From Paenibacillus vietnamensis (GTDB lineage: Bacteria > Bacillota > Bacilli > Paenibacillales > Paenibacillaceae), in contig NZ_JAHMHW010000004.1 of assembly GCF_020169515.1 (NCBI RefSeq), positions 310,001 through 374,000 on the forward strand: a stretch of DNA of 64,000 bases, written 5' to 3'. Each line of letters opens with the position of its first letter. Position 1 is the first letter of the stretch. The notes beneath the pieces were generated by a model, which saw only the letters and a list, made by a program, of their open reading frames with translations, was not told where the DNA came from and did no database searches. Both the position numbers and the translations under genes were made by a program. Shown here one piece after another: positions 51,644 through 60,366 of the stretch.

Positions 51644-52705
51644 TTATAGCGCGCTGCCCCCGTACAGGAAGCGGTACTCCCACGCCGTGCCGGCCATACT
51701 TGTTGTAATCGTAACGCCTCCGCCTTCCTTGGAGAACGTATGCAGAAGCTTGCCGTCTCCCAAATAAATCGCATCGTGCGTTACTGCGGCCGTCGATTTG
51801 TCGATCCCGCTGTAGGCGGAAGCCTTCGAGCCTTTGTAGGACATAAAAAACACGAGATCTCCGCGTTTCAGCTGACGCCAATCCGTCTTGGCACCGCCCT
51901 TGTTTTTCACGTATTGCCCCTGCAGACTGGAGGAGGCCGGCAGCTTAAGGCCAACGCCGTCCAGGAACGCTTGTCTTACAAAATCGGAGCAATCGAAGGT
52001 TGTCGTCGTGCTGCGGCTGGAGCCGTACTCGTACGGCGTCCCTAAATACTTGAGGCCTGCCGCGATCACCTTCTCGACTGCTGCACTTCCCGTTACCGCA
52101 GGCTGCGGAGTTGCAACTCCGCCTGTGCTGCCGGAGCCGGAAGCGCTTCCGGGAATGCTGCCCGTTACATTCAAATAGGCGGAATTCGTGCTTACATACC
52201 CCCGGACTCCGCTGCTGTCCGTCACTTCGTACCAGTAGCTGTTCGTTTTGGCCACGACAGCAACCTGTTCGCCCGTTTTCAAATAACGGATAAGCTCTCC
52301 CGAGGTAGATGGTGCTTTTCGGAGCGAGACCGGCGATTTGACGGCGGCGTTCGTCGTCTGCGCAGGAGCCGGCTCGGGGCTTGGCGTCTGCGCAGGGCTC
52401 GTTGGTGCCGGAGAAGCTTCAAGCGAAAGGTATTGCGATGAGGTCGATACGTAGCCAGTTTTCCCAGTTGCGTCCGTCACTTTATACCAGTAAGCATTAA
52501 CCTTCTCGATCACGCTGAGCTGCTCGCCTGCCTTCAGAACACGGATGACCGCTGCCGATGCCGACGGAGCCGAACGCATATTCACGCCTGCCTTAACCTC
52601 AGCCGCTTGCGCCGCCGAAGCTGCCGGGATCGAAATCGAACTAAACAACAGTGCAGCCGTTAACGTTGCTGTCGCCATTCTTTGAATCAAGGTGAAATTC
52701 AACAA
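51644..52705 (-). CDS. Secreted SH3b-NlpC/P60 cell-wall peptidase
   Basis: TTG 52705 follows AAGGAGG, giving 353 residues with a signal peptide. Two SH3-like cell-wall-binding domains (VNMRSAPSASAAVIRVL..., VSLRKAPSTSGELIRYL...) are joined by a Pro/Ser/Thr linker to an NlpC/P60 domain with catalytic Cys (DCSDF) and His (VTHDAIYLG, LLHTF). The enzyme cleaves peptidoglycan stem peptides outside the cell. A Gly/Ser-rich linker separates the domains. Confidence 0.93.
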   Translation of the reverse strand: MLNFTLIQRMATATLTAALLFSSISIPAASAAQAAEVKAGVNMRSAPSASAAVIRVLKAGEQLSVIEKVNAYWYKVTDATGKTGYVSTSSQYLSLEASPAPTSPAQTPSPEPAPAQTTNAAVKSPVSLRKAPSTSGELIRYLKTGEQVAVVAKTNSYWYEVTDSSGVRGYVSTNSAYLNVTGSIPGSASGSGSTGGVATPQPAVTGSAAVEKVIAAGLKYLGTPYEYGSSRSTTTTFDCSDFVRQAFLDGVGLKLPASSSLQGQYVKNKGGAKTDWRQLKRGDLVFFMSYKGSKASAYSGIDKSTAAVTHDAIYLGDGKLLHTFSKEGGGVTITTSMAGTAWEYRFLYGGSAL

Positions 52706-53096
52706 TTAAGCCTCCTTGGTGTAAGAAGTGTTTGTGTAACGGTCCTTGTACCATTGTAAATTCGGAAAAATACGGCAGGAATCGACCATTCTTCCTATTT
52801 GCCCGTTTCGCAAAATGAGCATCCGGACATATTCATCCGCTGTAAATAAATGCAAAAAAGACATCTCTACAAAAGAGATGCCTTTTTTCCTATCGATAAG
52901 CTGGTTTTGCAGGTGATCGCTTGGTAATATGCCCCAAAAATCCCGAAAGCAATCAGGCGAATAAGTCCAACGATCCGTATGCAGCATATGGACTTAAGAC
53001 CCATAATTTTCATAGCGCTTTTCTCTGGAAACAATTCCCTTAAACTCAGACCTAGTGTTCCCGTCTTTGTTCCTGTATAAGCTTGATGCGGACCTG
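52706..53096 (-). promoter_or_regulatory. Long 5' leader region of the NlpC/P60 gene with a terminator-like hairpin
   Basis: No gene is accepted here. On the - strand a hairpin GACATCTCTAC/AGAGATGCC type (52856-52883) is followed by a T-run in both directions, about 150 bases before the TTG start. A terminator inside a leader suggests attenuation or a riboswitch. I looked for ydaO (c-di-AMP) signatures, expected before cell-wall hydrolases, and did not find convincing ones. Confidence 0.45.
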
Positions 53097-54005
53097 TTAC
53101 TTTCCGGCAGTCGTTAACTCTATGTTCTCCACAAGCTCGTGTGGCTCGACATGAACGTGAACACTCATAATATTATGTTTTCGTCCCATCCGGCTTTCGA
53201 TTTCGTCGCTGATCCGGTGGCTCTCGATCAACGTCAGCTCGGGATCAACCTGGACGATGACGTCGACAAGAACGTGGCTGCCGTGAACCCGGGCTTTAAT
53301 GTCCTTGATCGTCTTGACGCCTTTCGTCTTCGCGATCGTCGTGCGCAAGCTGGACAATTCGTTCTCGTCGAAGCCGTCCGTTAAAGCATGAGTCGAGCTG
53401 TAAAAAATTTCCCAAGCCGTTTTGCAAATGATCGCTCCGACGGCCAGCGCGGCAACAGGGTCCAGCCACGGCAGTCCGAATTGCGCCCCGATAATGCCGA
53501 TGGCAGCCCCCGTGCTTACGAGCGCATCAGACAGATTATCCTTTGAAGCTGCCAGCAGGGCCTGGTTATTAATTCTCAAAGCTAATTTCCGGTTATAAAT
53601 ATAAACGCCGGACATGCAGACCGCAGCCGCCAAAGCAACCCAAGCGCTCGTCAGCTCCGGTACCTCATGGTCCGCTGCGAATAAGGATTTTACCGCGCTG
53701 ATCAGCACCTGAATGCCGACCGTCGCCATAATAAAGGAAGCAATCAACGCCGCTATCGTCTCCGCACGAAAATGCCCGTACGGATGATCCTTGTCCGGCG
53801 GCTTTTGCGAGATCCGCAGGCCGATCAGCACCGCTACGGAAGCTACGATATCCGTCAGGTTATTAAAGCCGTCCGCGACGAGAGCGCCGGATGCAAACCA
53901 ATAACCGGCGCCAAGCTTTACGGCAGACAATGCCAGATAGGCGCCGATACTGACCCAGGCGCCTTTCTCGCCCTGTTTGATTTCATCATACTGATCCAGT
54001 TTCAA
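53097..54005 (-). CDS. Cation diffusion facilitator (CDF) metal exporter
   Basis: This 302-residue protein has six membrane helices and the CDF metal site ADGFNNLTDIVAS and KDHPYGHFRAE, then ASKDNLSDALVS. A C-terminal regulatory domain follows (VHGSHVLVDVIVQVDPELTLIESHRISDEIESRM). It exports Zn, Fe or Mn in exchange for protons; the metal cannot be told from sequence. TTG 54005 is very near GGGAGGG, so the exact start is uncertain. A 268-base AT-rich gap upstream shows no clear riboswitch. Confidence 0.92.
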   Translation of the reverse strand: MKLDQYDEIKQGEKGAWVSIGAYLALSAVKLGAGYWFASGALVADGFNNLTDIVASVAVLIGLRISQKPPDKDHPYGHFRAETIAALIASFIMATVGIQVLISAVKSLFAADHEVPELTSAWVALAAAVCMSGVYIYNRKLALRINNQALLAASKDNLSDALVSTGAAIGIIGAQFGLPWLDPVAALAVGAIICKTAWEIFYSSTHALTDGFDENELSSLRTTIAKTKGVKTIKDIKARVHGSHVLVDVIVQVDPELTLIESHRISDEIESRMGRKHNIMSVHVHVEPHELVENIELTTAGK

Positions 54006-54221
54006 TACCCTCCCAAGCCAAAAAAACGATCAAATATTTGCCAGTCAAATGACATACTGGTATCATACCCGTTCAAACCCGTGTGGGTCTAGAGAAACAG
54101 TGTTGACCGGGTACGCACTTTTATGCACGGGGGCAACAATTCGCTCCCGTTCCGAGGCGAACGCCTGGCATTTGGCGGCACGAATTCCTTTATTATGTAC
54201 AAGTATCGCTTTCTTATCCCC

Positions 54222-54257
54222 AAAAAAAGAAGCAGCCGGATATCACCCGACTGCTTC
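54222..54257 (-). terminator. Terminator of the siderophore-binding protein gene
   Basis: On the - strand GAAGCAGTCGGG pairs with CCGGCTGCTTC, followed by TTTTTTT. It lies 18 bases after the stop of the binding-protein gene at 54275. Confidence 0.92.
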
Positions 54258-54274
54258 ACACATTGATCCGATTC

Positions 54275-55279
54275 TTATTTGATTTCGTAAATTTTGTAAA
54301 GCTCATCCAGCATCAGGTTAGCTGCGATTACGCCGCCAGCCGTATTCCAGATCGCATCGTCTACTTTGATCGCTTTTCCGTTCTTCACCGCGCTAAGGCT
54401 TTGCCAGAGCGGATCCTTCAGCATTTCCTGCTCCATCTCGGTGCCTTTTCCGTCGCCGGTTTCATAAGTGAAGTAGAACAGCAGGTCGGCGTCAACCTCC
54501 GGCAAGCGTTCCTTCGTAATTTCCTCTACAAACGTATCTTTATAATTTTGTTGACTGTCGGGACGGGTAATGCCAAGCTTCGAGAAGGCAAGGCCTGTGA
54601 ACGTATCTTCCAAATAAATGCGGGTTTTGCCTGCCATGAATCGGACGACGGATACCTTCTGGTTCAGCTTGTCGCCGGCCTTCGCTTTAAAATCGGCGGT
54701 GCGGCTGTCGTAATTGGCGATCACCTTATCGCCCTCTTCCGACTTGCCGAGCGCTTCGGCGTACAATTTGAAGTTGGACTGCCATTCGCCGCGAAGCGTT
54801 TCCGAGAACACGGTCGGAGCAATCGCTTCAAGCTGGGCGTAAACCTTCTCCTGACGGAGTTTGTTGCCGATAATAAGGTCGGGCTTCAGGCTCGCGATCA
54901 GCTCCATGTTCGGCTGGCTTTCATCGCCTACGACCGTAACGCCTTCCATGTCCGCTTTAATATGCTCGTACCATGGATCGCCTGTCCATGATTTCACGGC
55001 ACCTACTGGCTTGACGCCAAGCGCCAGCAGCGCTTCCGTTCCTTCATTCGTAAGCACGACGATGCGCTCAGGCGTTCCTTTGATATCCGTTTCGCCCATA
55101 GCATGCGTAATTTTACGAACGTCTCCCGCATTCGGGGCCTCAGTTTCGGCAGTTTTTGCCGAGTTTGTCTGGCTGTTGTTATTCGCTCCGGACTGGCCGC
55201 AGCCGGTTATAAGGACTGCCAGCGCCAATAAAGCCGCGGAAGCCGTCCATGTCAGTTTTCTTTTAAATACATGCAACAC
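54275..55279 (-). CDS. Iron-siderophore substrate-binding lipoprotein
   Basis: This 334-residue protein has a signal peptide with lipobox LITGC and the FecB/FhuD binding-protein fold: KGTPERIVVLTNEGTEALLALGVKPVGAV, MELIASLKPDLIIGNK. It binds an Fe(III)-siderophore outside and hands it to the divergent permeases at 55506. Two Fur-like boxes lie in the shared promoter region, so iron-regulated expression is likely. The siderophore type is unknown. Confidence 0.93.
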   Translation of the reverse strand: MLHVFKRKLTWTASAALLALAVLITGCGQSGANNNSQTNSAKTAETEAPNAGDVRKITHAMGETDIKGTPERIVVLTNEGTEALLALGVKPVGAVKSWTGDPWYEHIKADMEGVTVVGDESQPNMELIASLKPDLIIGNKLRQEKVYAQLEAIAPTVFSETLRGEWQSNFKLYAEALGKSEEGDKVIANYDSRTADFKAKAGDKLNQKVSVVRFMAGKTRIYLEDTFTGLAFSKLGITRPDSQQNYKDTFVEEITKERLPEVDADLLFYFTYETGDGKGTEMEQEMLKDPLWQSLSAVKNGKAIKVDDAIWNTAGGVIAANLMLDELYKIYEIK

Positions 55280-55300
55280 TTTCTTCTACTCCCTCTCATG

Positions 55301-55317
55301 TTGAAAATCGTTCTCAA
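55301..55317. promoter_or_regulatory. Fur box-like site, binding-protein side
   Basis: TTGAAAATCGTTCTCAA fits the 7-1-7 Fur pattern imperfectly (TGAnAAT-n-ATTnTCA type). It lies 22 bases before the binding-protein start. Confidence 0.6.
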
Positions 55318-55370
55318 CTCACTCACAAACGAAACTATAACAGCTGGCATTCGGAATGTCAACGAATTTG

Positions 55371-55387
55371 TTGATAATGATTTTCAA
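55371..55387. promoter_or_regulatory. Fur box, permease side
   Basis: TTGATAATGATTTTCAA matches the 7-1-7 Fur consensus TGATAAT-n-ATTATCA with one mismatch. It lies about 120 bases before the permease start at 55506, in the divergent promoter region. Confidence 0.75.
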
Positions 55388-55505
55388 GTTCATTGACACT
55401 GCTCCGGCTATCCCCTAAAATGTTTGAGTAGCCCTCTGGGCTTGCATTTAATCAGTAGATACACGCTTCGCCCCGCAACGCATGACAACTGGGAAAGAGG
55501 ACATT

Positions 55506-56510
55506 ATGGACATATTAGCTACCCCTACCAAAAAGACATCGGTCCTGGCCGCCGGATTGCTTCTTATGGCAGTCGGAATCGTCTGCAGCATCGCCTTCGG
55601 AGTAACGAATATCGGCTGGCGGACGATTGTCGAATCCTTTACCGCCTTCAACGGCTCACAAGAGCATCTGATCATTCAGACGGCAAGAATGCCAAGAGCC
55701 TTCATTGCAGCTTTGGTCGGTGCGGGCCTTGCCGTCGCAGGCGCCTTTATGCAAGGCATAACCCGCAATCAGCTGGCCTCGCCAAGCTTATTCGGCATTA
55801 ATGCCGGGGCCGCTTTTTTCATTGTTACGGGTGCCGCTTTTTTCGGGGCCGGCGGCTTAACGACCTTCGCGACGCTCGCCTTCGCCGGCGCGGCCGTCAC
55901 TGCCGTGCTTGTCTACGTGCTGGGTTCCATCGGAAACGACGGACTGACTCCCCTTAAAATCACTTTGGCCGGAGCTGCCATAACAGCCTTTTTCTCCTCC
56001 TTGTCGCTTGGCGTGCTGCTAACGGGAGGTCAAACGTTCGACCAGGTGCTGTACTGGTTCGTCGGCTCCGTCTCCGGACGCGATATGGGCATTTTCAAAG
56101 CGGCCGCTCCTTATATGGGCACAGCGCTTGTCGGCTCCTTTCTGCTTGCCAGGCACATGAACGTATTATCTCTGGGAGACGACGTAGCGGTAGGACTCGG
56201 ACAAAAAACCGCGTACATAAAGCTTGCTGCCGGCGTTATCGTCGTGCTGCTTGCCGGAGGAGCCGTCTCCATGGCCGGGCCGATTGCGTTCGTAGGCATC
56301 ATCGTCCCGCATCTCGTCCGTTACCTCGTCGGCATCGATTACCGCTGGGTCATCCCATATTGCGCGGTGTACGGAGGAAACCTGCTTCTGGCAGCGGATA
56401 TCGGCTCGCGCTACATCGCATTTCCGAAGGAAATACCGGTGGGTGTTATGACCGCCATAATCGGCGTTCCTTTTTTTGTCTATATCGCCAGAAAAGGAGG
56501 CCGCTCTTAA
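55506..56510 (+). CDS. Iron-siderophore ABC permease 1 (FecCD family)
   Basis: ATG 55506 has AGAGG 5 bases upstream, giving 334 residues with about 9-10 membrane helices. MPRAFIAALVGAGLAVAGAFMQGITRNQLASPSLFGINAGA is the FecCD signature. It pairs with the second permease, which starts one base after its stop. The pathway brings Fe(III)-siderophores from the lipoprotein at 54275 into the cytoplasm. Confidence 0.95.
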   Translation: MDILATPTKKTSVLAAGLLLMAVGIVCSIAFGVTNIGWRTIVESFTAFNGSQEHLIIQTARMPRAFIAALVGAGLAVAGAFMQGITRNQLASPSLFGINAGAAFFIVTGAAFFGAGGLTTFATLAFAGAAVTAVLVYVLGSIGNDGLTPLKITLAGAAITAFFSSLSLGVLLTGGQTFDQVLYWFVGSVSGRDMGIFKAAAPYMGTALVGSFLLARHMNVLSLGDDVAVGLGQKTAYIKLAAGVIVVLLAGGAVSMAGPIAFVGIIVPHLVRYLVGIDYRWVIPYCAVYGGNLLLAADIGSRYIAFPKEIPVGVMTAIIGVPFFVYIARKGGRS

Positions 56511-56511
56511 T

Positions 56512-57558
56512 ATGAACAAATGGATCACAATCCGAGGCCCCCGGCATTCGTATCAAATTAGCATCCGTACTATAAAAGTCATCATCTACCTGTTACTCGC
56601 AAATGCAGCCGCAGTCGTGCTGTGCACCTCGCTTGGCAGCCTGATGATTCCGCCGTTAAACGTCATCCGGACACTTCTCGGCATAGGCGATCCGTCGGAT
56701 TTCATGATCATCTTCGAGCTTCGGATGCCGCGCGTCGTCATCGGCATGCTGGTAGGCTCAGCTCTTGCCGTCTCCGGTGCGCTGCTGCAAGGAATCGTCC
56801 GCAACCCGCTCACCTCGCCGGATGTGATCGGCATTACGGGGGGAGCGTCGCTCGGAACCGTCGTTTTCATTTTGTATTTCTCACAGGTGAGCATCCGCTA
56901 CATGCCGGTCAGCTCGATCGCCGGCGCATTCGGAGCCGCATTTCTTATTTATTTGTTCGCATACCGGAAAGGCATTACACCGCTTCGGCTTGTTCTGGTC
57001 GGCATCGGCATGGCCACCGCGCTGACGGCCGTTACTTACATGCTCATTCTTTCGGCTTCATTCACGCCGACCGCCGTAGCCGTCAAAGCGTTTACTTTCA
57101 TGACCGGCAGCATTTACGGCGTATCCTGGGCAAGAGACGTTAAGACGCTGCTTCCCTGGATTATCGTTCTGATGCCGGTTGCCCTGCTGTACGCCAGGCA
57201 TTTGAACGTCCAGGAGCTCGGGGACGATGTCGCCGCCAGCGTCGGCAGCGCCGTTCATACGAAACGGACGATTCTGCTGATCATCAGCGTTGCCCTCGCC
57301 GGCGCGGCGGTCGCCATCGGCGGTGCCATCAATTTTATCGGCTTGATGGCCCCCCATATCGCGCGCAAGCTCGTCGGACCCGCGTATGGCGGCGTCATTC
57401 CGGTATCCGCTTTAATCGGATCCCTGGTCCTGCTTTTATCCGATCTTGTAGCCAGAGTCGCGTTCATTCCGCTCGATATTCCGGCGGGCGTTTTTACCGC
57501 GGCGATCGGCGCACCTTTCTTCATCTATTTGCTTTACCGTCATCGCAACGGGTCGTAA
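56512..57558 (+). CDS. Iron-siderophore ABC permease 2 (FecCD family)
   Basis: ATG 56512 has AAGGAGG upstream, giving 348 residues. It has LRMPRVVIGMLVGSALAVSGALLQGIVRNPLTSPDVIGITGGA and GAINFIGLMAPHIARKLVG, both FecCD hallmarks, and about 10 membrane helices. It forms a heterodimer with permease 1. The ATPase follows 55 bases later on the same strand. Confidence 0.95.
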   Translation: MNKWITIRGPRHSYQISIRTIKVIIYLLLANAAAVVLCTSLGSLMIPPLNVIRTLLGIGDPSDFMIIFELRMPRVVIGMLVGSALAVSGALLQGIVRNPLTSPDVIGITGGASLGTVVFILYFSQVSIRYMPVSSIAGAFGAAFLIYLFAYRKGITPLRLVLVGIGMATALTAVTYMLILSASFTPTAVAVKAFTFMTGSIYGVSWARDVKTLLPWIIVLMPVALLYARHLNVQELGDDVAASVGSAVHTKRTILLIISVALAGAAVAIGGAINFIGLMAPHIARKLVGPAYGGVIPVSALIGSLVLLLSDLVARVAFIPLDIPAGVFTAAIGAPFFIYLLYRHRNGS

Positions 57559-57613
57559 GATGTCCGGCCTTTTCATTTATATAGGAACCAAATAATCAAA
57601 AGGGAGTGTTACC

Positions 57614-58441
57614 GTGACCACCATTCAAGCGCAGGGGCTGACTTTGTCCTATGGGCAAAAGCCGATTTTCTCCAATCTCGACGTCGTTGTTCCCCCGGGC
57701 AAAATTACCGTTTTTATCGGCAGCAACGGCTGCGGCAAATCGACGCTGCTCCGCTCTCTCGCACGCCTGCTGAAACCCCAGGAGGGGTCTATCCTGCTTG
57801 ACGGCAGCGACATCGCGAAGCTCTCGAGCAAAGAGGTTGCTAGAAGGCTTGCGATATTGCCGCAGGGCCCGGCTGCTCCGGAAGGCTTGACCGTACACCA
57901 GCTTGTCAAGCAGGGGCGTTATCCGTACCAAAGCTGGCTGCAGCAGTGGTCGCGCGAGGATGAATTGCTGGTCAAAAAAGCGCTGGAGCTGACGCATATG
58001 AACGAGCTTGCGGGCCGATCGGTCGATTCGCTCTCCGGAGGGCAGAGGCAGCGGGCATGGATCGCCATGACGCTGGCGCAGAACACGCGGACCATCCTGC
58101 TCGACGAGCCTACGACTTACCTCGATATGACCCATCAAATTGAAATTCTCGATCTGCTGTTCGAGCTTAACGAACAGGAACAGCGCACGATCGTTATGGT
58201 TTTGCACGACATTAACCTCGCATGCCGCTATGCCCACCATATCGTGGCGGTTAAGGACGGACAAATCTACGCGCAGGGCAAGCCGGAAACCGTAATGAAC
58301 GAGCAGCTGATCCGGGACGTGTTCGATATGGAATGCCAAATGTCGACCGATCCCCTGTTCGGCACCCCTCTTTGTATCCCGTACGGCAAAGGCCGCAAGC
58401 TCGAGCTGGCTGCCGCTGCTACTGCCTCTTCCGCACGATGA
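57614..58441 (+). CDS. Iron-siderophore ABC ATPase (FecE family)
   Basis: GTG 57614 follows GGGAG, giving 275 residues. Motifs: Walker A GSNGCGKSTL, signature LSGGQRQRAWIAM, Walker B TILLDEPTTYLDM, H-loop VLHDINLA. It powers the FecCD pair. The C-terminus ends in an Ala/Ser-rich tail. The operon ends at a perfect 16-bp hairpin at 58459. Confidence 0.95.
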   Translation: MTTIQAQGLTLSYGQKPIFSNLDVVVPPGKITVFIGSNGCGKSTLLRSLARLLKPQEGSILLDGSDIAKLSSKEVARRLAILPQGPAAPEGLTVHQLVKQGRYPYQSWLQQWSREDELLVKKALELTHMNELAGRSVDSLSGGQRQRAWIAMTLAQNTRTILLDEPTTYLDMTHQIEILDLLFELNEQEQRTIVMVLHDINLACRYAHHIVAVKDGQIYAQGKPETVMNEQLIRDVFDMECQMSTDPLFGTPLCIPYGKGRKLELAAAATASSAR

Positions 58442-58458
58442 GCGCCGCACCGGCAAAA

Positions 58459-58493
58459 GCAAGAGCCGCTTTCCAATGGAAAGCGGCTCTTGC
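58459..58493. terminator. Strong bidirectional hairpin terminator
   Basis: GCAAGAGCCGCTTTCC pairs perfectly with GGAAAGCGGCTCTTGC around AAT. T-containing tracts lie on both sides. It separates the iron-uptake operon from the convergent ABC-F gene. Confidence 0.9.
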
Positions 58494-58505
58494 TTCGTTT
58501 ATTTG

Positions 58506-60125
58506 TTATACGGCGTACATGCGCTCGCGCAAAGCTTTGATTTCCGCGCTTTCGAGGTACTCATCATATGTCGTCATCCGGTCGATAACACCGTTCGGAG
58601 TAATCTCAACGATGCGGTTGGCAACCGTCTGAACAAACTGATGGTCATGCGATGTGAACAGGATTGTGCATTCCGTATCGATCAACGCGTTATTGAGCGC
58701 CGTAATCGATTCGAGATCCAAGTGGTTCGTCGGCTCGTCGAGGAGGAATACGTTCGCGCCCTCCAGCATCATCTTCGACAGCATGCAGCGGACCTTCTCG
58801 CCCCCGGACAATACGGTTGCTTTCTTCATCGCGTCATCGCCGGAGAACAGCATCCGTCCCAGGAAACCGCGGATGAACGTCTCGTCCGGATCCTTCGAAT
58901 ATTGGCGCAGCCACTCGACGAGGTTCAAATCCACGCCATCGAAATATTCGGAGTTGTCTTTCGGGAAGTACGCGCGGGTCGTCGTAACGCCCCACGAGAA
59001 GCTGCCCGCATCGGGATCCGTTTCGCCCATCAGCAGCTGGAACAGCAGCGTCTTAGGCAAGCTGTTCGGGCCGACGAATGCGACCTTGTCGCCTTTATTG
59101 ATCGTAATCGTCAAATTGTCGATCAGCTTGTCGCCGTCAAGCGATTTGGTCAGGCTGTCAACAAGCAGCAGCTGCTTACCCGCTTCGCGCTCGCCCTTGA
59201 ACAAAATGAACGGATATTTACGGTTGGACGGACGGATGTCGTCAAGCGTAATTTTGTCGAGAAGCTTCTGGCGGGAAGTCGCCTGCTTCGCTTTCGATTT
59301 GTTGGCGCTGAAGCGCTGGATAAACGCTTGCAGCTCCTTGATTTTGTCTTCCTTCTTCTTATTCTCGCCGCGCTGCAGCTGCAAAGCCAGCTGGCTCGAC
59401 TCATACCAGAAGTCGTAGTTGCCGACATACATTTGAATTTTGCCAAAGTCGATATCCGCAATATGCGTACAGACCGTGTTCAAGAAGTGACGGTCGTGGC
59501 TGACTACGATGACGGTGCCTTCGTAGCCTCCAAGGAAATCTTCCAGCCAGCGGATCGATTCGATGTCCAGATGGTTGGTAGGCTCGTCAAGCAGGAGGAT
59601 GTTCGGCGAGCCGAACAAAGCTTGCGCCAGCAAGACGCGAACCTTCTCGTTGCCGGAAAGCTCCGCCATCTTCTTGTCGTGCAAATCCGGCGTAATGCCG
59701 AGGCCGTTCAGCATCTCGGCCGCTTCGGATTCGGCTTCCCAGCCGTTCATGTCCGCGAATTCGGCTTCGAGCTCGCCTGCACGCATGCCGTCTTCGTCCG
59801 TGAAGTCCGCCTTCGCGTAGAGGGCATCCTTCTCTTTCATCACTTCATAGAGACGCTTGTGACCCATGATGACGGTTTCGAGCACGACGAACTCGTCATA
59901 TTCGTAATGGTTCTGTCTCAATACGGCCAGACGCTCGCCCGGCGTAATATGAACCTCGCCCGACGACTGCTCTACTTCTCCGGACAATATTTTTAGAAAC
60001 GTAGATTTGCCGGCGCCGTTCGCGCCGATCAAGCCATAGCAGTTCCCTGGCGTAAATTTAATGTTGACGTCTTCGAAAAGCGGTTTCTTTCCGAAGCGCA
60101 GCGTTATGCCACTCGTACTAATCAT
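58506..60125 (-). CDS. ABC-F family ATPase (YkpA/YbiT-like)
   Basis: ATG 60125 gives 539 residues, matching the soluble ABC-F family with two ATPase domains and no membrane segments. Domain 1: GANGAGKST, LSGNEKVR, LLLDEPTNHLD. Domain 2: LSGGEKVRCM, FLLDEPTNHLD; its Walker A is GPNSLPKTLL, which lacks the Gly-Lys-Ser/Thr core. ABC-F proteins act on ribosomes. Resistance types (Vga/Msr) have other linkers, so a translation-factor role is more likely. Confidence 0.92.
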   Translation of the reverse strand: MISTSGITLRFGKKPLFEDVNIKFTPGNCYGLIGANGAGKSTFLKILSGEVEQSSGEVHITPGERLAVLRQNHYEYDEFVVLETVIMGHKRLYEVMKEKDALYAKADFTDEDGMRAGELEAEFADMNGWEAESEAAEMLNGLGITPDLHDKKMAELSGNEKVRVLLAQALFGSPNILLLDEPTNHLDIESIRWLEDFLGGYEGTVIVVSHDRHFLNTVCTHIADIDFGKIQMYVGNYDFWYESSQLALQLQRGENKKKEDKIKELQAFIQRFSANKSKAKQATSRQKLLDKITLDDIRPSNRKYPFILFKGEREAGKQLLLVDSLTKSLDGDKLIDNLTITINKGDKVAFVGPNSLPKTLLFQLLMGETDPDAGSFSWGVTTTRAYFPKDNSEYFDGVDLNLVEWLRQYSKDPDETFIRGFLGRMLFSGDDAMKKATVLSGGEKVRCMLSKMMLEGANVFLLDEPTNHLDLESITALNNALIDTECTILFTSHDHQFVQTVANRIVEITPNGVIDRMTTYDEYLESAEIKALRERMYAV

Positions 60126-60280
60126 TCGTATAATCCCGTCCTTCACTACAAAATCGCTAAATCTCGAACTATTATAACACAGTCTCGCGCCGAAACGAAC
60201 GGCAATCCGGGCTTTTGGGCGAAAAGTTGGCGCCGGTGCGCACTTATTTTCTTTGGTTGGCGGCGCCGGCGGCTTTTATC

Positions 60281-60331
60281 AAAAAAGCCTCCTCACCTGA
60301 ATTACTTGGCGTAATTGCAGCTGAGAAGGCT
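60281..60331 (-). terminator. Terminator of the Gfo/Idh/MocA gene
   Basis: On the - strand AGCCTTCTCA pairs with TGAGGAGGCT, with inner AATTAC/GTAATT pairs, followed by TTTTTT. Confidence 0.9.
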
Positions 60332-60366
60332 CCGGAGTTCATTTGATATAACGCTGTCCTGGCAGC

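Noticed and set aside
52706..52987. - strand 93-residue ORF upstream of the NlpC/P60 gene
   Set aside because: It has no ribosome site, includes the terminator-like hairpin and ends exactly at the next gene's start, so it is more likely leader RNA.
54049..54180. Possible metal riboswitch upstream of the CDF gene
   Set aside because: I looked for NiCo and yybP-ykoY signatures and found none; only scattered short inverted repeats.
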